From: Nucisporomicrobium flavum
Lineage (GTDB): Bacteria > Actinomycetota > Actinomycetes > Mycobacteriales > Micromonosporaceae
Direction: 5' to 3'
DNA length: 64,000 nt
NCBI RefSeq assembly: GCF_016464385.1
Contig: NZ_JADMLH010000029.1
Location: forward strand, 1 to 64,000
Part shown: in pieces, positions 57,564-64,000 of the stretch
Layout of the letters: every line of letters begins with the position of its first letter
How positions within the stretch are numbered: position 1 is the stretch's first letter
Made by a program: the position numbers and the translations under genes
Notes under the pieces: generated by a model
What the model was told of the DNA's origin: nothing
What the model saw: the letters and a program-made list of their open reading frames with translations, nothing else
The model's database searches: none

Positions 57564-59300
57564 ATGGCGGACGAGCGGACCAGCCCGCTGCGCCCGCGTG
57601 ACCCGCGCCGGCTCGGCCCGTACGAGCTGCTCGGCCGGCTCGGCGAGGGCGGCATGGGCACCGTCTACCTGGCGCGCAGCGCCGCCGGGGTGCTGGTCGC
57701 CGTCAAGATGGTCCGCGCCGACCTCGCCCCCGACGACGCGTTCCGGCGCCGCTTCCGCAGCGAGGTCGCCCGGGTCCGGCAGGTCCCGCCGTTCTGCACC
57801 GCGGAGATCCTCGACGCCGACCCCGACCACGAGCACCCCTACCTCGTCGTCGAGTACGTCGACGGGCCCAGCCTCGCCCAAGTCGTCGACGAGCGCGGCC
57901 CGCTGACCGCCGCCAACCTGCACAGCGTGGCGATCGGCGTGGCCACCGCGCTCACCGCCATCCACGGCGCCGGGATCATCCACCGCGACCTGAAGCCGCG
58001 CAACGTGCTGCTCGCCCCCGGCAGCCCCAAGGTCATCGACTTCGGCATCGCGCGGGCCATGGAGTCCACCACCGGCCACACCCAGACCGACCAGATGGTG
58101 GGCACGGTCGCGTACATGGCGCCGGAACGCTTCGGCGACGACACCTCGGTGCTCACCCCGGCGGCCGACGTGTTCGCCTGGGGGGCTGTCGTCGCGTACG
58201 CCGGCAACGGCCGTACCCCCTTCCAGGCGGACTCCCCACCGGCGACCGCGGCCCGCATCCTGACCCGGCCGCCGGACCTCGGCGGCCTCAGCGGGCCGCT
58301 GCGCGACCTCGTCGCGCACGCCCTCGAGAAGGACCCGGCCGACCGGCCCACCGCCCGCGAGCTGCTCGACCTGCTGGTCACCGGCCCGCAGGAGACCGGA
58401 CCGGCCGCGGCGGCGCTGGCACACCAGCCCGGCCTGCGGGTCGCCGCGGAGGAGGCGCAGGCCGCCACCGGCTACCACACCGGCCGTCAGCTGACCGCGC
58501 TCGCGCCGGCCGGCGACCTGGTCGGCTACGACGAGGACTCGATCGTCACCCAGCCGGTGTCCGTGCCCCCGGCGGGCCCGGCCACCCCGTTCAGCCACGA
58601 CCCGCACCCGCGCCGCCCCTGGGTCCTGCCCGTCGCGGTGGCGCTGCTGGTGCTGGCGATCCTCGCGGTGGGCGGCCTCGCGGTGACGTTCTGGCCGCGC
58701 GGCGGCGACGACCCGGCGGTGCAGACCGAACCCGACGTGCCGCCGCTGATGGAGGACTCGCTGCGGCAGCAACGGCTGTGGAAGGCCTACTACGACCGCG
58801 ACGAGCGCGCCGGTTGCTCGTTCTCCGACGGCCTGGTGGTGCGCCGCGAGACCAAGGGCGTCTACCGCTGCCGCGGCCCGGCCGACGCCGAACCCGACGA
58901 CCTGCAGGCCCAGGTCGGGGTGCGGCTGCTGAGCCCGGACAGCTGCGCGTCCATCTGGCTGCGCTTCCGCGGCAACCAGGGCTACCAGGTACGCGTCTGC
59001 GAACGCAACGTGTACGTCGGCACGCACAAGAACTCGGACATCGAGGTCCTCAAGACGTTCCCGCTCGACGACGCCCCGATCGCGGTGGGCGCGCCCCCGA
59101 CGACGATCACGGCCAGCGTGGACGGCACCACCCTCGAGGTGCTGCGCGACGGCGAACTGGTGGGCACGGTGCCGGTGCAGGACCCCGACATCCAGGGCGG
59201 CCGGGTGGCGCTGGGCATCTACACCGAGCAGTACGCGCCGGTGGACGGGCCGTACGAGGTGGCGTTCACCGACATCAAGATCTGGGGCATCAACCGCTGA
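57564..59300 (+). CDS. Membrane Ser/Thr protein kinase with four-Cys outer domain (second copy)
   Basis: A 578-residue paralogue of the preceding kinase. The catalytic domain has GEGGMG, the Lys in VAVKMV, HRDLKPRN, VIDFGIA and GTVAYMAPE. A linker of about 75 residues precedes one helix at about 353-375 (WVLPVAVALLVLAILAVGGLAVTF). The outer domain carries Cys418, Cys436, Cys461 and Cys479, aligned with the four Cys of the first copy. It starts at ATG 57564 after AGGAG. The 157-base gap and TAGGGT at 57478-57483 suggest it may also have its own promoter. No PASTA repeats. Confidence 0.92.
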   Translation: MADERTSPLRPRDPRRLGPYELLGRLGEGGMGTVYLARSAAGVLVAVKMVRADLAPDDAFRRRFRSEVARVRQVPPFCTAEILDADPDHEHPYLVVEYVDGPSLAQVVDERGPLTAANLHSVAIGVATALTAIHGAGIIHRDLKPRNVLLAPGSPKVIDFGIARAMESTTGHTQTDQMVGTVAYMAPERFGDDTSVLTPAADVFAWGAVVAYAGNGRTPFQADSPPATAARILTRPPDLGGLSGPLRDLVAHALEKDPADRPTARELLDLLVTGPQETGPAAAALAHQPGLRVAAEEAQAATGYHTGRQLTALAPAGDLVGYDEDSIVTQPVSVPPAGPATPFSHDPHPRRPWVLPVAVALLVLAILAVGGLAVTFWPRGGDDPAVQTEPDVPPLMEDSLRQQRLWKAYYDRDERAGCSFSDGLVVRRETKGVYRCRGPADAEPDDLQAQVGVRLLSPDSCASIWLRFRGNQGYQVRVCERNVYVGTHKNSDIEVLKTFPLDDAPIAVGAPPTTITASVDGTTLEVLRDGELVGTVPVQDPDIQGGRVALGIYTEQYAPVDGPYEVAFTDIKIWGINR

Positions 59301-59307
59301 TCCGTGC

Positions 59308-60012
59308 TCAGAACGGCGACTCGGGCCGCTCCTGCCGCATCCCGTCCACCACGAGATCGACCCGCTCGTTGTAGAAGCAGATCAGGTCGCGGACCTTCGG
59401 CAGCTCCGGCACCGGGTCGGGGTAGCTCCACGCCACATCCGGCACGCGGGCGTGCGACCAGTACCGCGCCTGTCCCTTGTACGGGCATGCCGTGACGGTC
59501 TCGCTCGCGGTCAGCAGGTCGGTACGCACATCGGCGAACGGCAGGTAGTAGCGGGTCGGCAGGCTGGTCTCGTACAGCAGCACCGGGCGCACGCTGTGGG
59601 CCAGCCGCTCCCCGTCCACGAACACCTCCACCCGCCGCGACGCCCGTACGGTGTCGACGCGGTGGTGCGGGTCCCGGGCGTGGACGTGGACCGGCTCGTC
59701 CTCCTCGTACCAGTCGAGGGTGTCCCAGGAGAAGGTGACGTGGCCCTTGAGCTCGGCGAACCCGTCCTCGACGGTCGCGGCGGCCTCGGCGCGGCGCCCA
59801 CCGGCCTCGACGGACCAGCCGTCCGGGGTCTCGTCGACGAGCACGCCGGGGCGGACGTCCTCGAGCGGGACGAAGTACGTGGGGAAACCCTGCGGGCCGT
59901 ATCGGATCAGCAGCTGGGCGCGCTGGGTGTCGGCGACGACTGTGCCGCCGAGGCGGACGCGGACGCGGCGGGGGGAGGGCTCGACGGACGGCTGCGGCGG
60001 TGTCCAGACCAT
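59308..60012 (-). CDS. Protein with two DUF427 domains
   Basis: A 234-residue cytoplasmic protein made of two DUF427 units. The first (about 15-105) includes VVADTQRAQLLIRYGPQGFPTYFVPLEDVRP, and the second (about 120-225) includes VDGERLAHSVRPVLLYETSLPTRYYLPFADV, TACPYKGQARYWSH and AWSYPDPVPE. DUF427 proteins form a small beta fold; their function is not established. The ATG at 60012 is the only good start. It converges on the second kinase with seven bases between stops. Confidence 0.88.
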   Translation of the reverse strand: MVWTPPQPSVEPSPRRVRVRLGGTVVADTQRAQLLIRYGPQGFPTYFVPLEDVRPGVLVDETPDGWSVEAGGRRAEAAATVEDGFAELKGHVTFSWDTLDWYEEDEPVHVHARDPHHRVDTVRASRRVEVFVDGERLAHSVRPVLLYETSLPTRYYLPFADVRTDLLTASETVTACPYKGQARYWSHARVPDVAWSYPDPVPELPKVRDLICFYNERVDLVVDGMRQERPESPF

Positions 60013-60091
60013 GGGGTCCGGTCTACACCGTCAGCGGGTGGTACGCGAGGGGCGGTCGCTGTCCGATGTCGGTCTCGCGAAGAATCTGTGC

Positions 60092-61105
60092 TCAGCCTGC
60101 CGGCGGTTGATCCACGCCGGGCACGGCCACCGGCTGGTTGCCCGGTGGATGCTTGAACGCCAGCTTCTGCAACGGCGTCAGGTCGTGCATCGGCTGGAGG
60201 CGCTCGTGCAGCCTCCGTTCCTCCAGAACGTTGTCCGGCAGATGGAGGCGCAACCGCTCGTAGAGCTTGAAGCGGTTCATGGCGATGACGTTGGCCATGG
60301 CGTTCCCGTAGTCGTGAGCTTGCACGACAGCGCCGCGGTACGACAGATACGACAGGGTGTAGGGGACGAGAGCCGCGAGGAGCCAGAGTCCGTCGTCCCA
60401 GAGGAAGACGACTGTCAGCAGGAAGGCGATTCCGAAGTTGGCGGCGGTGCGGACGGACAGGTCCATCGCCGACCGCCGGTCGTTCAGGTAGGTGAGCTCG
60501 TTGGCTGGTGCCACCAGCGCGACCAAGGGAAGAAGCGCCGTGGCGGGCAGGCCGAACGGTTCACCGGCACCGACCTCGTACCTGCGCAGGACGTTGCCGA
60601 GGCGGGTGGGCATCACGTCGTCGTCGGCCCCGGGATAGGACGCACTGAGCCGGGACGCCTCGTAGTGCAGGGTCAAGAGCCTTTGCTGCACTCGATCCTC
60701 CGGCGGATCGTCAGCGTCGTCGATCAACTCCCGCAGCTCGGCGGCGTCCTTCGCCAGGTTGACCACGGCGTCGCGCCTCCGGCGGTGCCGGTCGACCGCC
60801 AGCTCCCGCATGCGCCGCGACAGGTTCCCCAGCCCCCAGTAACCCTCCGCCCACTGCACGATCATGAACTGCAGTGGATGCGTGACGACGCCGACGACCA
60901 TTGCCACAAGTGCGAGCAGGGCGGCTTCGCCGAAGTCGAGCCCGGACAATGCCGCCCGGACAGTGCCGAGATCGGGGGGCCCGGACAACGCGCCACTGCT
61001 GAACAGGACGAAGCAGTACGCCACCAGCAGCACCGACGGCAGGAGGCTGACGAGGCTGAAGTACCGTCCGATCGCCTGCCGGACCCCCGACAACAGGCCT
61101 GTCAT
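60092..61105 (-). CDS. Multi-pass membrane protein of unknown function
   Basis: A 337-residue membrane protein. Helices are visible at about 20-40 (YFSLVSLLPSVLLVAYCFVLF), 60-80 (ALLALVAMVVGVVTHPLQFMIV) and 195-255, with a large charged segment between (RRMRELAVDRHRRRRDAVVNLAKDAAELRELIDDADD) that may be a cytoplasmic coiled coil. A second soluble region of about 80 residues ends the protein. No family is recognised. Its ATG overlaps the stop of the small zinc-ribbon-like gene (ATGA), so the two are made together. Confidence 0.7.
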   Translation of the reverse strand: MTGLLSGVRQAIGRYFSLVSLLPSVLLVAYCFVLFSSGALSGPPDLGTVRAALSGLDFGEAALLALVAMVVGVVTHPLQFMIVQWAEGYWGLGNLSRRMRELAVDRHRRRRDAVVNLAKDAAELRELIDDADDPPEDRVQQRLLTLHYEASRLSASYPGADDDVMPTRLGNVLRRYEVGAGEPFGLPATALLPLVALVAPANELTYLNDRRSAMDLSVRTAANFGIAFLLTVVFLWDDGLWLLAALVPYTLSYLSYRGAVVQAHDYGNAMANVIAMNRFKLYERLRLHLPDNVLEERRLHERLQPMHDLTPLQKLAFKHPPGNQPVAVPGVDQPPAG

Positions 61106-61392
61106 GGCGCCAGCGGATTGCTGTCCGCTATCTCGTCGTTGCGTACGTAACGTTTGCAGCCGGGGCGGTCGCAGTAGTACCGGTTCCTCCGGATGGTCAG
61201 CAGGCGCTGGCACGAGGGAACGTTATGCCGCTTGCGCGGTCCGCCGATGCCCTTGCCGGGTGGGTGGATGCCCGGGGGCGGCAACGGCGGATCATTGGTC
61301 ATGAGGTGGAATACCACCATGGCGAGCAGGACGGCACTCCACCCGAGAGGGCCCGCCGTCGCGGCGGGCGAAGGGGAAGAACCGGCGCGCAT
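61102..61392 (-). CDS. Small membrane protein with Cys-pair (zinc-ribbon-like) end
   Basis: A 96-residue protein starting at ATG 61392 after AAGGAG. One membrane helix lies at about 15-35 (LGWSAVLLAMVVFHLM), followed by a Pro/Gly-rich stretch (PPLPPPGIHPPGKGIGGPRK). The basic C-terminal region contains a Cys in VPSCQRLL and a second pair in YYCDRPGCKRYV. The three Cys plus His/Cys neighbours could bind zinc. It overlaps the downstream multi-pass protein gene by four bases and is divergent from the pentapeptide-repeat gene. Function unknown. Confidence 0.6.
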   Translation of the reverse strand: MRAGSSPSPAATAGPLGWSAVLLAMVVFHLMTNDPPLPPPGIHPPGKGIGGPRKRHNVPSCQRLLTIRRNRYYCDRPGCKRYVRNDEIADSNPLAP

Positions 61393-61482
61393 AGCGGCTC
61401 CTTCGGTCCGATGCATGGTAACCGGGCCGAGCGGGCTCCCTCACGACAATCCGGATGCCGCCGCCCGTCCCGGAGGCACCGG

Positions 61483-62310
61483 TTGACCGGGCCGGGCGCG
61501 GCCCCGGAGCCGCCCTGGCTGCAACGGCTGAACCGGTTCGCCGACGACAGCGTGAGATCCCGCTCCTGGTGGACCTGGGGTGTCGCCGCCGTGGTCGCAG
61601 CAGCGCTCGCCGGTGCCGTCTTCGGCGTGGTGGGGACACTCGTCATCATCGGGGTGATCGCCGCAGTGGGCACCGTTCGCCTGGGCGAGCTGTTGTACGC
61701 GGGCCGGGGACAGACCGTCCGCGGCCTGCTCGGCATCGGGGTGGGGTTCGTCGTCGCCGTAGGCCTCCTCGCCCTGGCCGGAGGGCTGCCGGACCACCCG
61801 CAGCCCGGTGCGGACCTCCGCGGCAAGGAGATCAAGGAGCTGAGCGGGAAGAACCTTCGAGGTGCGCGCCTGTCCGGCGCCACGCTGGAAGGCCTCACGC
61901 TGACCGGCCGCGACTTCTCGGGTGCCGTGGCGCAGGGGGCGTCGTTCCGCGGCTCGAAGCTGAGCGAGGCTGTCTTCCGCGGCGCCGATCTGCGCGGCGC
62001 GGACTTCACCAGGGCCTGCCTTCGCGGAACGGACTTCTCCGGCGCGAATCTCGACGGCGTGACGCTCACCGGGGCCGACGTCCGCGACGCGGTGCTTCCC
62101 GCTGACCTCCCATCGGCCGAGCCGTCGGAACGCCCGTCGGCCACGTCGGCGCCGTCCGCGGGCTCCGCCGGACCGGCGATCTCCGCGGCCCCTGCCGCAC
62201 CGGCGGTGTCCGTGACGCCGGGATCTCAGCGGACTTCGCAGCCATCGGCGCCCGGTCCTGGTGGCGCGGGGCCCAGTCCGTCGACGTCACCGCCCACCGA
62301 CGTCTGTTGA
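61483..62310 (+). CDS. Pentapeptide-repeat membrane protein
   Basis: A 275-residue protein starting at TTG 61483, chosen because CGGAGG lies just before it and no ATG or GTG in frame does. The N-terminal part has two to three helices (about 27-95, VAAVVAAALAGAVFGVVGTLVIIGVIAAV). About 16 pentapeptide repeats of the A(D/N)LxG kind follow at 110-200 (NLRGARLSGATLEGLTLTG), forming a right-handed beta-helix. The C-terminal 75 residues are a Ser/Pro/Ala-rich disordered tail ending in Cys. Such helices often act as protein-interaction platforms. Confidence 0.82.
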   Translation: MTGPGAAPEPPWLQRLNRFADDSVRSRSWWTWGVAAVVAAALAGAVFGVVGTLVIIGVIAAVGTVRLGELLYAGRGQTVRGLLGIGVGFVVAVGLLALAGGLPDHPQPGADLRGKEIKELSGKNLRGARLSGATLEGLTLTGRDFSGAVAQGASFRGSKLSEAVFRGADLRGADFTRACLRGTDFSGANLDGVTLTGADVRDAVLPADLPSAEPSERPSATSAPSAGSAGPAISAAPAAPAVSVTPGSQRTSQPSAPGPGGAGPSPSTSPPTDVC

Positions 62311-62314
62311 TCGA

Positions 62315-62352
62315 CGATCCGGGCGGCCGCGGGGAAGGGGCCGCCCGGATCG
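62315..62352. terminator. Strong bidirectional terminator
   Basis: CGATCCGGGCGGCC and GGCCGCCCGGATCG form a perfect 14-bp stem with a 10-base loop between the convergent pentapeptide-repeat and tex genes. Confidence 0.8.
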
Positions 62353-62358
62353 TGTGCG

Positions 62359-64000
62359 TCAGTCCTTGGTCAGCCCGGCCCGGCGTAGTGCGTCGGCCAT
62401 CGCGCCGCCGTTGAAGCTGCCGCCGGACGAGCCCTGCCGCTGCTGGTCGCCCTGACGGGGCTGCCCGCCGCGCCGGTCACCACCGCCACCGCCGCCGCGT
62501 CGGTCACCAGCACCGCCACCACTGCCGCCGCCGCGCCGGTCTCCGCCACCGCCGGTGCCGGCGCCGCCGCCCTGCCGCGGCTGGCCGCCCCGCTGCCCGC
62601 CGTCACGCGCAGCGCCGTCACGCGGCGTGCCGCCGCGGGTGCCCGCGCCGTCGCGGCCGCCCTGGCGGGGCCGGTCTGCGCCGCCCTGCCCCTGCCGGTC
62701 GCCGGCAGCGCCGCCGGCGCCGCCCGGGCCGCGCCGATCGCCGCCGGCGCCGCGCCGATCGCCGCCGCCCTGGCGGGGCTCGTCGGTGAGGCGCATCGTC
62801 AGCGAGATGCGCTTGCGGGCCTCGTCGACCTCCACGACGCGGACCTTGACCACGTCGCCCGACTTGACCACCTCGCGTGGGTCCTTCACGTACGTGTTGG
62901 ACAGCGCCGAGACGTGCACGAGACCGTCCTGGTGGACGCCGATGTCCACGAACGCGCCGAACGCCGCCACGTTGGTCACCACGCCCTCGAGGACCATGCC
63001 GGGCTGCAGGTCGGCGATCTTCTCGACGCCCTCGGCGAAGGTGGCGGTGGTGAAGGCGGGGCGGGGGTCGCGGCCCGGCTTCTCCAGTTCCTTGAGGATG
63101 TCGGTGATCGTGGGCAGGCCGACGGCGTCCGTGACGAACTGCTCGGGGCGCAGCGCGCGAAGGATCGGGCCGTTGCCCATGGCCGTCCGCAGGTCGGTGC
63201 CGGCCGTGGCGAGGATCGTGCGGACCACCGGGTACGACTCCGGGTGCACGCTGGAGGCGTCGAGCGGGTCGTCGCCGTCGGGGATGCGCAGGAAGCCCGC
63301 GCACTGCTCGAACGCCTTCGGGCCGAGCCGGGGCACCTTCTTGATCTCCGAGCGGCTGCGGAACGGGCCGTTGGCGTCGCGGTGCAGCACGATGTTCTCC
63401 GCCAGGCCCGCGCCGATGCCGGAGACGCGGGTGAGCAGGGGAGCGGACGCGGTGTTCACGTCGACGCCGACCGCGTTCACGCAGTCCTCCACCACCGCGT
63501 CGAGCGAGCGGGAGAGCTTCACTTCTGACAGGTCGTGCTGGTACTGCCCGACGCCGATCGAGCGCGGGTCGATCTTCACGAGCTCGGCGAGCGGGTCCTG
63601 CAGGCGGCGGGCGATGGAGACCGCGCCGCGTAGCGAGACGTCCATTCCGGGCAGTTCCTGCGATGCGTACGCCGAGGCCGAGTAGACCGACGCGCCGGCC
63701 TCCGACACCATGACCTTGGTGAGCTTCAGCTCGGGGTGCCGCTTGATGAGATCGGCGGCGAGCTTGTCCGTCTCCCGCGACGCCGTGCCGTTGCCGATCG
63801 CCACCAGGTCGACGTTGTGCTGTTTGGCCAGCTCCGCCAGCGTGTGGATCGACGTGTCCCACTTGTTCTGCGGCACGTGCGGGTAGATCGTCGACGTCGC
63901 GACGCACTTGCCCGTGGAGTCGACGACGGCCACCTTCACCCCCGTACGGAATCCGGGGTCGAGGCCCATCGTGGTGCGCGTGCCGGCGGGCGCGGCAAGG
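62359..64000 (-). CDS. tex: Tex-family transcription accessory protein, C-terminal part (gene continues past window)
   Basis: The visible 546 residues begin inside the YqgF-like nuclease fold (LDPGFRTGVKVAVVDSTG) and continue through the helix-hairpin-helix region (NTASAPLLTRVSGIGAGLAENIV). They end with an S1 RNA-binding domain (GMVLEGVVTNVAAFGAFVDIGVHQDGLVHVSAL). Tex is a nucleic-acid-binding protein linked to transcription and stress tolerance. After the S1 domain comes an unusual tail of about 110 residues rich in RGG/RRGG and Gln before MADALRRAGLTKD. The N-terminal part lies beyond base 64000. Confidence 0.94.
   Translation of the reverse strand, partial: LAAPAGTRTTMGLDPGFRTGVKVAVVDSTGKCVATSTIYPHVPQNKWDTSIHTLAELAKQHNVDLVAIGNGTASRETDKLAADLIKRHPELKLTKVMVSEAGASVYSASAYASQELPGMDVSLRGAVSIARRLQDPLAELVKIDPRSIGVGQYQHDLSEVKLSRSLDAVVEDCVNAVGVDVNTASAPLLTRVSGIGAGLAENIVLHRDANGPFRSRSEIKKVPRLGPKAFEQCAGFLRIPDGDDPLDASSVHPESYPVVRTILATAGTDLRTAMGNGPILRALRPEQFVTDAVGLPTITDILKELEKPGRDPRPAFTTATFAEGVEKIADLQPGMVLEGVVTNVAAFGAFVDIGVHQDGLVHVSALSNTYVKDPREVVKSGDVVKVRVVEVDEARKRISLTMRLTDEPRQGGGDRRGAGGDRRGPGGAGGAAGDRQGQGGADRPRQGGRDGAGTRGGTPRDGAARDGGQRGGQPRQGGGAGTGGGGDRRGGGSGGGAGDRRGGGGGGDRRGGQPRQGDQQRQGSSGGSFNGGAMADALRRAGLTKD

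Noticed and set aside
1..64000. tRNA, rRNA and riboswitch candidates
   Set aside because: I looked for T-arm motifs, rRNA signatures and long conserved leaders on both strands and saw none I could support by eye; a covariance-model scan would settle it.

Overview
The window is chromosomal DNA from a very high-G+C actinomycete. Supporting signs are near-universal G/C at third codon positions, frequent GTG starts, four-base ATGA/GTGA overlaps between co-transcribed genes, long antisense open frames, and actinobacterial families such as SigX5-type sigma factors with a DUF6069 partner, DUF574 methyltransferases and PASTA-less Ser/Thr kinases. The mix of secreted plant-polymer hydrolases with two-kinase glycerol metabolism fits a soil Micromonosporaceae such as Actinoplanes. 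That placement is inference; there is no rRNA gene to confirm it.

Layout. 1-1450: the 3' end of an IS110-type transposase, a TetR regulator and a PDZ-less Lon-like protease. 1490-7922: a glycerol regulon, with glpF-glpK-glpD read leftward and a GylR-like IclR regulator plus a second glycerol kinase read rightward from a shared control region. 7927-16464: an unknown 636-residue protein, a secreted protein, a NarL-type two-component system, a GH27 alpha-galactosidase, a GH16 enzyme, a PRC-barrel protein behind a general-stress-type promoter, and a small cupin. 16477-24063: an acyl-CoA dehydrogenase, an alpha-beta fused glycyl-tRNA synthetase, a lower-GC secreted protein, a lipoprotein, a secreted serine protease and a membrane protein. 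24226-30151: a SigX5 sigma factor with DUF6069, a DUF574 methyltransferase, a SUKH-3-like protein, an LPXTG surface protein and a Tat-exported glycerophosphodiester phosphodiesterase. 30148-33720: a LuxR regulator broken by a 26-bp tandem duplication, a secreted lipase, a 2H phosphoesterase and a methyltransferase stub. 33737-39501: a Gfo/Idh/MocA-ThuA operon, a GAF-GGDEF protein, UDP-glucose dehydrogenase and CutC. 39739-47007: a secreted GH2-LamG glycosidase, an ECF sigma/membrane-partner pair, an OFA transporter with its tiny partner subunit, and a GH6 cellulase whose promoter carries a perfect CebR operator. 47214-50382: methyltransferase, acetyltransferase, frameshifted arginase-family gene and membrane protein. 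50787-59300: a co-oriented redox and signalling cluster. 59308-64000: DUF427 protein, a membrane/zinc-ribbon pair, a pentapeptide-repeat membrane protein and the C-terminal part of Tex.

How the parts work together. Glycerol enters through GlpF, is phosphorylated by either kinase and oxidised by GlpD; the secreted lipase and GDPD could feed it. The most interesting unit is 50787-59300. A bis-heme-type membrane protein, a NuoF-like flavin/FeS protein fused to a 3Fe-4S-type ferredoxin, a TlpA-like thioredoxin (apparently frameshifted) and CcdA together look like a route for moving reducing equivalents outward. They are followed by two tandem kinases whose outer domains share four Cys at nearly identical spacing. 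I propose an extracytoplasmic thiol-redox relay coupled to Ser/Thr kinase sensing. Each family assignment is well supported; the link between them is inference.
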